DNA of 64,000 bases, taken from assembly GCF_003391135.1 (NCBI RefSeq), contig NZ_CP031455.1:4495001-4559000 (forward strand), read 5' to 3'. The position numbers and the translations under genes were made by a program. The stretch is from Streptoverticillium olivoreticuli subsp. olivoreticuli (lineage in GTDB: Bacteria > Actinomycetota > Actinomycetes > Streptomycetales > Streptomycetaceae). Of the stretch, positions 42,562-48,394 are shown one piece after another. Numbering within the stretch: the first letter of the stretch is position 1; every line of letters starts with the position of its first letter. A model generated the notes under the pieces. That model worked only from the letters and a program-made list of their open reading frames with translations, made no database searches and was not told the origin of the DNA.

Positions 42562-42579
42562 GTTCATCGATCGTTTATC
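42562..42579 (+). promoter_or_regulatory. SARP/PhoP-like direct repeat in the promoter of the AfsS-like gene
   Basis: GTTCATC (42562-42568) and GTTTATC (42573-42579) are heptamers spaced 11 bp apart, the spacing used by SARP activators and by PhoP. A possible -10 (TTACTC, 42594-42599) would put the second heptamer over the -35 region, as described for AfsR at the afsS promoter. The transcript would have a leader of about 180 nt. Confidence 0.6.
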
Positions 42580-42634
42580 GGCACGCGGCAGTCTTACTCA
42601 TGTCGATCCGTCGCGTCGGGGGGCAGGCGGGTCG

Positions 42635-42652
42635 TAGGTGAAACCTCACCTA
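42635..42652. promoter_or_regulatory. Perfect palindrome in the AfsS-like gene leader
   Basis: TAGGTGA-AACC-TCACCTA has 7-bp perfect arms. It is placed about 40 bp downstream of the putative -10, where a repressor or an RNA hairpin could act. Confidence 0.5.
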
Positions 42653-42680
42653 GGGGTGATCAACCTGATCAGCCCTCATG

Positions 42681-42736
42681 CCCGTCCGGCGATCCTCGGG
42701 GGAGTCGCCGGGCGGGTTCTGCAGTCCCCGAGGATC
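42681..42736 (+). promoter_or_regulatory. Interleaved hairpins in the leader of the AfsS-like gene
   Basis: Hairpin 1 pairs CCCGTCCGGCGA (42681-42692) with TCGCCGGGCGGG (42705-42716). Hairpin 2 pairs GATCCTCGGGG (42691-42701) with CCCCGAGGATC (42726-42736). The 5' arm of each lies in or next to the loop of the other, so they would form a pseudoknot or be mutually exclusive, as in an attenuator. The start codon is 50 bp downstream. Confidence 0.5.
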
Positions 42737-42786
42737 ACCTCCCCTTCACACCAAAAGACTCGCACTGAGCAACGGAGTTGATCGAC

Positions 42787-42990
42787 ATGAGCGATGAGCG
42801 GAAGCTCAAGCCAGTCGTGGCCACACCGCAGGACGATCACGTGACGGGCGGAGGCGGCGGCAGCACCCTGGCCGCGGCCCCGGAACTCACTCCGGAATTC
42901 GCTCCGCCGCCGGACGACCACGCCACCATAGGTGAGCCGCTGATCATGATGGACGACCACGTGACGGACAACCCGCTCACCCAGAGCTGA
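42787..42990 (+). CDS. AfsS-like small protein with DDHxT motifs
   Basis: A 67-residue, signal-less, acidic protein with three DDHxT motifs: QDDHVTGG near residue 16, PDDHATIG near 44 and MDDHVTDN near 56. Position (first gene after afsR, same strand), size (S. coelicolor AfsS is 63 aa) and a repeated Asp-x-His-containing motif point to AfsS, the small activator of antibiotic production called 'sigma-like'. AfsS, from memory, repeats a DNHMP-type motif, so the change to DDHxT is notable. GGAG lies nine bases before the ATG; a TTG nine bases upstream is also in frame. The promoter carries an AfsR/PhoP-like direct repeat. Confidence 0.75.
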   Translation: MSDERKLKPVVATPQDDHVTGGGGGSTLAAAPELTPEFAPPPDDHATIGEPLIMMDDHVTDNPLTQS

Positions 42991-43072
42991 TCCGCCCGTG
43001 CTCGTCCGGGCGGCGACGCCCGTCCCGGACGAGCACGGGACGTCAGGGGGGACCACAGGGCCGCGGGAAAGC

Positions 43073-43526
43073 ACGGGGGAACACGGGGGCCGCGGCCCGG
43101 CCACCAGGGAAGGGCCCTACGGGGGACGTTCGACGGGGGACCGTCCGGGGGGACGGACGGCGAACGGACGAGGGCCCGGCCCTGATCACGGGGGAAACGC
43201 CGCACGGGGGGGAAGAACGGAGGGGGCCTCACACAGAGGACCACGGGGGAAGCCGCACGGGGGAAACGTTCAACGGGGGAAAGCGCAACGGGGGATGCGC
43301 GAACGAGAACGTTCGAAGGGGCCGGCCGAAAACGGGGGACGGCCCCACGGGGGAAACGTTCAACGGGGGAACGTTCACGAGGAACAGAGCGACCAGGCCC
43401 GGAAAGCTACGGGGACTCTCCGCCAGGGGAGTCCCACGGGGGAGCTCGCCGGGCCGCTCGACGGGGGAAGTTCCGCGCGACAACTGAATACGGGAAGTCC
43501 CAACGGGGGGACAGACCAACGGGGGA
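43073..43526 (+). repeat. ACGGGGGA G-tract array between the two DDHxT genes
   Basis: At least 14 exact copies of ACGGGGGA, all on the plus strand and irregularly spaced by about 10-60 bp, plus near copies with more or fewer G. A 26-bp block (CACGGGGGAAACGTTCAACG followed by GGGGAA) occurs identically at 43256-43281 and 43346-43371, exactly 90 bp apart. ACGTTC recurs between octamers. The G5 runs on one strand could fold as G-quadruplexes in DNA or RNA. The frame is open through to the secreted DDHxT gene, but codon use is not streptomycete-like. Confidence 0.85.
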
Positions 43527-43675
43527 CTGACAGGGGCCGGCGTCGGCAGCACGGAGGGGGAGCCGTCGACGCCGGCCCCTGCGGTCATATTTCAGCGACG
43601 TCTCAATCCGTCAGGACCGCAGGCGCCGAGCGCGCATCACCACTGCAATGCCACCCCCGATCCAGAGGAGTCGAA

Positions 43676-43933
43676 ATGAACAGCACGACCACGCGCACGA
43701 AGAAGGCCGCCGTCATAGCCGCCCTGGCGGTGGCTGCCGCCGTCGCCGCCGCGGTACCGGCCGCGGCCGACGACCACTCGACGATCTCCACCCCGCTCTC
43801 CGTGCGCGGCGGGCACGCCGGCCCGCACGACGACCACACCACCGGCGGGGCGGACGACCACAGCACCCTGGGCGCGGACGACCACACGACGGGCGGCGCC
43901 GACGACCACATCACCTTCGGCGGGCTGCGCTAG
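43676..43933 (+). CDS. Secreted small protein with five DDHxT repeats
   Basis: An 85-residue protein. It has a Sec signal peptide (KKAAVIAALAVAAAVAAAVP, cleavage probably after AAA near residue 31). The mature 54 residues are almost entirely repeats: DDHST, DDHTT, DDHST, DDHTT, DDHIT, the last four 8 residues apart in the form ADDHxTxG. It shares the motif with the AfsS-like protein at 42787, so the two are probably paralogous or act on a common partner. Regular Asp-Asp-His spacing suggests metal binding; this is inference. AGAGGAG lies six bases before the ATG. A strong terminator follows at once. Confidence 0.85.
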   Translation: MNSTTTRTKKAAVIAALAVAAAVAAAVPAAADDHSTISTPLSVRGGHAGPHDDHTTGGADDHSTLGADDHTTGGADDHITFGGLR

Positions 43934-43939
43934 CCGTAC

Positions 43940-43988
43940 CCGGACGGGCTTGATCCGAGCCCGGCACGAGCACGTCAAGCCCGTCCGG
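43940..43988 (+). terminator. Strong hairpin after the secreted DDHxT gene
   Basis: Perfect 14-bp arms CCGGACGGGCTTGA (43940-43953) and TCAAGCCCGTCCGG (43975-43988) with a 21-base loop, seven bases after the stop codon. The arm sequence resembles the core of the composite repeat. Confidence 0.75.
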
Positions 43989-44000
43989 CGATCGAGAAGC

Positions 44001-44054
44001 GGGGCTCTTGAACGGAGCTCTCGAACGGGGCTCTTGAGCGAGGCTCTTGAGCGA
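44001..44054. repeat. Short tandem repeat
   Basis: Four diverged copies of a 12-16 bp unit; the last two, GGCTCTTGAGCGA at 44029-44041 and 44042-44054, are identical and adjacent. It lies between the terminator and the end of the convergent ligase gene. Confidence 0.7.
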
Positions 44055-44129
44055 GACCGGGTCGGACACCCGGTGCGGGAGGACGACGGCCAGGGGTACG
44101 CCCCTGATGGGACAGGGCGAGACCGCGGG

Positions 44130-45770
44130 TCACTCCTCACCGCCCTCCATCCCCCGCAGCTCTCCCTTACGCACCTTCCCCACCGCGTTGCGCGGCAGCG
44201 CCCGCACGAACGCCACTCCCCTCGGCACCTTGTAGTTCGCCAACTCCTCACGCGCCCAAAGGATCAGCTCCTCCTCCGTCGGCGAGTCCGCCCCGCCCCG
44301 CCGGACGACGAACGCCTTGCCCACTTCGCCCAGCCGTCCGTCCGGATCCGGCACCCCGATGACCGCCGCGTCCACCACGCCCGGGTGCCGCGCAAGCACC
44401 CGCTCCACCTCGGCCGGGTAGACGTTGAAGCCTCCGACCACGAACATGTCGGTCATCCGGTCCGTGATGCGGAGATTGCCCGCGTCGTCCAGCGTGCCGA
44501 CGTCCCCGCTGTGCAGCCAGCCTTCGGCGTCGACGGCCCTGGCGGTCGCCCCGGGGTCCTCGAAGTAGCCCGACATCACCTGGTAGCCACGCACCAGGAT
44601 CTCTCCGGGCTCCCCCGGCGGCAGCGCCTTCCCGTCCGCCCCGACCACCTTGACCTCGGTGTCCGGGACGGCCCGGCCGGACGTACCGGCCACGGTCTCG
44701 TCCGCGTCGCCCCGCCGGCACATCGTGACCAGCCCGGTGGCCTCGCTCAGCCCGTAGGCGGTCAGCACCGTCACCGGCCCCAGCTCGGCGCGCAACCGGT
44801 GGATCAGCCCGCGGTCCACCGTCGCCGCGCCCGTCACCACCACCCGCAGGGACGACAGGTCGTACATCTCCCGCGCCGGGTGGTCGAGCAGCGACCGGAA
44901 GAGCGTGGGCGGCCCCGGCAGCACCGATATGCGTTCCGCGGCGACGTGCGCCGCCACCACGTCCGCTGTGAAGACGGACTGCGGGACCATCGTCGCGCCC
45001 CGCATCAGGCAGGCGAGCACGCCCGCCTTGTAACCGAAGGTGTGCGAGAAGGGGTTGACGATCAGATACCGGTCCCCCGCCCTGAGCCCGGCGAGGTCCG
45101 CCCAGGCCCCGAAGGCCCGCAGGCTCTGGGCGTGGGTGGTGACCACCCCCTTCGGCTCACCCGTGGTGCCGGAGGTGAAGACGATGTCGGAAGGCGCGTC
45201 GGGCGCCACAGCGTTGGCCCGTGCCCGTACCGCCCAGGCGGGCACCGCGTCCCCCGCGGCCAGGAACTCCTTCCACGTACGGAACTCCGCGGGCGCGTCC
45301 TCGGCGAGCACCACGACGTGCCGCAGGCAGGGCAGCCCCGCCAGCGGCGGACCGTCGCCCTTCCTCCCGCCCCCGCCGCCCCGCCCCGCCGCTCGGCGCA
45401 GCGCGGCGACATAGGACGTACCGAGGAAGGTGCCGGTGACGAAGAGCAGCTCGGCCCGTGTGCGCTTCAGCACCTGGACCGCCTCGCCGCCCTTCAGCCG
45501 GGTGTTGAGGGGGACGAGGACCGCGCCCGCCGAGACGGCGCCCAGGGCCGCGACGATCCAGTCGAGGGTATTCGGGGCCCAGACGGCCACCCGGTCGCCC
45601 GCCTGGACGCCCGCGGCGAGGCAGCCCGCCGCGGCGCGCTCGACGCGGGCGGCGAGCTGTCCATAGCTGATCCGGGTCCGGCCACAGGCCACCGCCTCAC
45701 GGCCGGCGTACCGCGCGGCGGCCGTGCGGACCAGCCGGGGTATGGACATGAATTCCAGATCCCCGCGCAT
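44130..45770 (-). CDS. FadD3-like acyl-CoA ligase (AMP-forming)
   Basis: A 546-residue ANL-superfamily ligase that would activate a carboxylic acid to its CoA thioester through an acyl-AMP. Motifs: the P-loop SDIVFTSGTTGEPKGVV, then AYGLSEAT, WLHSGDVGTLDDAGNLRITD, and a C-terminal Lys in PRNAVGKVRKGELR. The profile resembles the FadD3-type ligases of actinobacterial side-chain or ring-remnant catabolism, though the acyl substrate cannot be fixed. The start lies 20 bp from CTGACG site C, whose other side is the thiolase operon. Confidence 0.92.
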   Translation of the reverse strand: MRGDLEFMSIPRLVRTAAARYAGREAVACGRTRISYGQLAARVERAAAGCLAAGVQAGDRVAVWAPNTLDWIVAALGAVSAGAVLVPLNTRLKGGEAVQVLKRTRAELLFVTGTFLGTSYVAALRRAAGRGGGGGRKGDGPPLAGLPCLRHVVVLAEDAPAEFRTWKEFLAAGDAVPAWAVRARANAVAPDAPSDIVFTSGTTGEPKGVVTTHAQSLRAFGAWADLAGLRAGDRYLIVNPFSHTFGYKAGVLACLMRGATMVPQSVFTADVVAAHVAAERISVLPGPPTLFRSLLDHPAREMYDLSSLRVVVTGAATVDRGLIHRLRAELGPVTVLTAYGLSEATGLVTMCRRGDADETVAGTSGRAVPDTEVKVVGADGKALPPGEPGEILVRGYQVMSGYFEDPGATARAVDAEGWLHSGDVGTLDDAGNLRITDRMTDMFVVGGFNVYPAEVERVLARHPGVVDAAVIGVPDPDGRLGEVGKAFVVRRGGADSPTEEELILWAREELANYKVPRGVAFVRALPRNAVGKVRKGELRGMEGGEE

Positions 45771-45790
45771 CGCACCCCCTTCCCCACTGG

Positions 45791-45805
45791 CTGACTAAAC
45801 GTCAG
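45791..45805. promoter_or_regulatory. CTGACG palindrome (site C)
   Basis: CTGACTAAACGTCAG has 5-bp perfect arms and one mismatch to the 6-bp consensus arm. It lies 20 bp upstream of the FadD start and 58 bp upstream of the thiolase start, in the divergent promoter region. Confidence 0.65.
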
Positions 45806-45863
45806 ATTAGCGATAGCCTTCCGCGCTGTCAGCAGCGAAAGCACCCACAGCGTGGAGGTGACG

Positions 45864-47015
45864 ATGGCGGCGGCACTCAAGGACTCCACTGCGATCGTCG
45901 GCATAGGACAGACCCCCTTCGCCCGCCAACTTCCCTCATCGGAAAAGACCTTGGCCTGCCAGGCGATCCTGGCGGCGCTCGACGACGCGGGCATCCCTCC
46001 CTCCCAGGTCGACGCCTTCGCCTCCTACACCATGGAGGAGACCGACGAGGTCGAGGTCGCCAAGGCCATCGGCGCGGGCGACGTGACCTTCTTCTCCAAG
46101 GTCGGCTACGGCGGCGGCGGCTCCTGCGCGACCGTCGCCCACCTGGCCGCCGCGATCACCACCGGACAGGCGACCGTCGGTGTGGCCTGGCGCTCCCGCA
46201 AGCGCGGCTCCGGCCCCCGCCCCTGGCGGAACACCGCCGTCCAGCTGCCCACGCCCGCCCAGTGGACCAGGCCGTACGGCCTGCTGCGCCCCGTCGACGA
46301 GATCGCCATGCTCGCCCGCCGCTACATGCACGAGTACGGCGCCACACGCGACCACTTCTTCAACGTCGCGCTCGCGTGCCGCAACCGGGCCAACCAGAAC
46401 CCCGCCGCGATGATGCACGGACGCCCGCTGAGCCGTGAGACGTACATGTCGTCGCGCTGGATCAGCGAACCGCTCTGCCTCTTCGACAACTGCCTGGAGA
46501 CCGACGGCGCGCTCGCCTGCGTGGTCACCTCCGCCGAGCGGGCCCGCGACTGCCGCGACGCTCCCGTCCTCATCCACTCCGTCGCCCAGGGCCTGCCCGC
46601 CCAGCACCACGGCATGGTCAATTACTGGAACGAGGACCCGCTGTCCGGACCCGCCTGGACCGCCGCGCGGCACCTGTGGAAAACGGCCGACTTCGGCCCC
46701 CAGGACGTCGAAGTCGCCCAGATCTACGACGCGTTCACCCCTCTGGTGCTGCTCTCCCTCGAAGGCTACGGCTTCTGCGCGCGCGGCGAAGGGGCGGCCT
46801 TCACCGAGGACGGCGCGCTGGAGACCGGCGGCCGCCTTCCGCTCAACACGGCGGGCGGAGGGCTCAGCGAGGCCTACGTCCATGGCTTCAACCTCATCAA
46901 CGAAGGCGTCCGGCAACTCCGCGGCCGCTCCACCGCGCAGGTGCCCGGCGCCACGACCTGTCTGGTCACGGCGGGCGAGGGCGTCCCCACTTCGGCGCTG
47001 CTGCTGAGGAGTTGA
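45864..47015 (+). CDS. Thiolase-like lipid-transfer protein (SCP-x/Ltp2-like)
   Basis: A 383-residue thiolase-fold protein (STAIVGIGQTPFARQLPSSE, AQIYDAFTPLVLLSLEGYGF, NTAGGGLSEAYVHGFNLINE). Its SEAYVHG segment has Tyr where true thiolases have the HPxG His, and QIYDAFT supplies another Tyr. Two tyrosines at such places recall the Ltp2-type retro-aldolases of steroid side-chain removal, which work in complex with a DUF35 protein. The next gene is DUF35, seven bases away, which supports this. GGAGG lies six bases before the ATG. Confidence 0.9.
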   Translation: MAAALKDSTAIVGIGQTPFARQLPSSEKTLACQAILAALDDAGIPPSQVDAFASYTMEETDEVEVAKAIGAGDVTFFSKVGYGGGGSCATVAHLAAAITTGQATVGVAWRSRKRGSGPRPWRNTAVQLPTPAQWTRPYGLLRPVDEIAMLARRYMHEYGATRDHFFNVALACRNRANQNPAAMMHGRPLSRETYMSSRWISEPLCLFDNCLETDGALACVVTSAERARDCRDAPVLIHSVAQGLPAQHHGMVNYWNEDPLSGPAWTAARHLWKTADFGPQDVEVAQIYDAFTPLVLLSLEGYGFCARGEGAAFTEDGALETGGRLPLNTAGGGLSEAYVHGFNLINEGVRQLRGRSTAQVPGATTCLVTAGEGVPTSALLLRS

Positions 47016-47021
47016 GTCTTC

Positions 47022-47486
47022 ATGTCCTCCATCATGAAGGGCACCACTGACAACGGCCTCCTCGTGCCCGCGCCGGACGAGGACAGCGCCCCCTTCTGGG
47101 AGTTCGCCACCCGCGGTGAGCTGCGGATCCAGGCGTGCGCCGGCTGCGGGCGGCTGCGCTTCCCGCCCCGGCCCTGCTGCCCGCGCTGCCAGTCCTTCGC
47201 CGTCGAGTGGCGCAGGATGAGCGGTCGCGGCCGCATCTGGTCCTTCGTGCTGCCCCACCCGCCCCTCCTGCCCGCCTACGCCGAACGCGCCCCGTACAAC
47301 GTCGTGGTCGTGGAACTCGCCGACGCCCCGCTCATCCGCCTCGTCGGCAATGTGGTCGCCGCCCCCGACGCGCCGCCCGACTCCGTCGACCCGGCCCGGC
47401 TGCGCATCGGCGCGCCCGTGCGCGTCGTCTTCGCGGAGCTCACCGAGGGTGTGACGGTGCCCTGCTGGCTGCTGGAGCGCTCATGA
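47022..47486 (+). CDS. DUF35 OB-fold protein with zinc ribbon
   Basis: A 154-residue partner protein. The rubredoxin-like zinc ribbon (CAGCGRLRFPPRPCCPRC, about 39-56) is followed by an OB-fold (GRIWSFVLPHPPLLPAYAE). DUF35 proteins form complexes with thiolase-like Ltp proteins and hydratases, positioning the acyl-CoA. It is located between the Ltp2-like and enoyl-CoA hydratase genes, overlapping the latter by 4 bp (ATGA). The start could also be the second Met (MKGTTD). Confidence 0.93.
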   Translation: MSSIMKGTTDNGLLVPAPDEDSAPFWEFATRGELRIQACAGCGRLRFPPRPCCPRCQSFAVEWRRMSGRGRIWSFVLPHPPLLPAYAERAPYNVVVVELADAPLIRLVGNVVAAPDAPPDSVDPARLRIGAPVRVVFAELTEGVTVPCWLLERS

Positions 47487-48265
47487 CGGCCGAGGGCCCA
47501 CCGGTCCGCACGGAGACGGGAGAGGATGGCGTCGCGCTCGTCACCCTCGACCGTCCCGCCCGGCACAACGCGATCGACCTGGCCACGGCCGCCGCGCTCG
47601 GCTCCGTATGGCGCCGCTTCCGCCACGACGACGGCGTGCGCGCCATCGTGCTCACCGGCGCCGGGGACCGGGCGTTCTGCTCGGGCATCGACCGGTCGGT
47701 GACCGTGCCCCAGCCCGGCTCGCCCTACTCCGTCGACGACCCGCTCCTCGCGGTCGGTCCCAAGGCCGCCGACCTGTGGAAGCCGGTGATCGCCGCGGTC
47801 GGCGGGCTGGCCTGCGGCGGGGCGTTCTATCTGCTCGGCGAGGCGGAGTTCGTGGTCGCCGCCGAGAACGCGACGTTCTTCGACCCGCACACCACCTACG
47901 GCATGGTCAGCGCGTACGAGTCGATCCACATGGCCCAGCGGATGCCGTTCGGCGAGGCCGCCCGCACGGCACTGATGGGCACCGCAGAACGCCTCTCCGC
48001 GCGGCGCGCTTACGAGATCGGCCTCGTCTCCGAACTGACCCCGCCGGGCGGGGCCGTGCCCGCGGCCCTGCGCGCCGCCCGAGTCATCGCGTCCTGCCCC
48101 ACCGAGGCCGTCCAGGGAACCGTACGGGCCCTGTGGGCGGCCAAGGAAGCCGCCCGCGACCGGGCCCTGGCCCTGGCCCCGCACCTGATCTCCCTCGGCA
48201 ACCTGCCACCGGCCCACCAGGAACAGCTCTTCACCACCCGCGACCGGACATACCGCCTGCGCTGA
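47483..48265 (+). CDS. Enoyl-CoA hydratase/isomerase family protein
   Basis: A 260-residue crotonase-fold protein (VALVTLDRPARHNAIDLATA, GDRAFCSGIDRS, GGLACGGAFYLLGEAEFVVA). The CSG oxyanion part is kept, but the usual catalytic Glu in the second loop (GxxPE) is replaced within FDPHTTYGMVSAYES, so the hydration chemistry may differ. It is translationally coupled to DUF35 and ends the thiolase-DUF35-hydratase operon. A perfect hairpin terminator follows. Confidence 0.92.
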   Translation: MTAEGPPVRTETGEDGVALVTLDRPARHNAIDLATAAALGSVWRRFRHDDGVRAIVLTGAGDRAFCSGIDRSVTVPQPGSPYSVDDPLLAVGPKAADLWKPVIAAVGGLACGGAFYLLGEAEFVVAAENATFFDPHTTYGMVSAYESIHMAQRMPFGEAARTALMGTAERLSARRAYEIGLVSELTPPGGAVPAALRAARVIASCPTEAVQGTVRALWAAKEAARDRALALAPHLISLGNLPPAHQEQLFTTRDRTYRLR

Positions 48266-48358
48266 CCCATGGGCGGCGGGCGCATGCGGCGGGTCTCACG
48301 CGGACGGACGAACAGGCCGCTCCGTCAGGGCCGGCCGGCGGTCGGAAAGAGCGCACCG

Positions 48359-48385
48359 CCCCGTCCGGCAAGCAGCCGGACGGGG
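48359..48385. terminator. Bidirectional hairpin between the hydratase and afsK genes
   Basis: Perfect 11-bp arms CCCCGTCCGGC and GCCGGACGGGG around AAGCA, between the convergent hydratase (end 48265) and afsK (end 48395). Confidence 0.75.
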
Positions 48386-48394
48386 AAGGCATCC

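Noticed and set aside
43073..43526. CRISPR array
   Set aside because: The repeats are only 8 bp with irregular gaps, there are no unique spacers of constant length, and no cas genes are present.
43604..43615. Additional CTGACG-type half-site (ATCCGTCAGG) before the secreted DDHxT gene
   Set aside because: The left arm does not match; half-sites of six bases are expected by chance.
42998..43675. Open frame through the G-tract array, in frame with the secreted DDHxT gene
   Set aside because: Codon use (gga, gtt, caa, aaa) departs from the neighbours, the peptide is Gly/Arg-rich repeat translation, and a good ribosome-binding site and signal peptide start at 43676.
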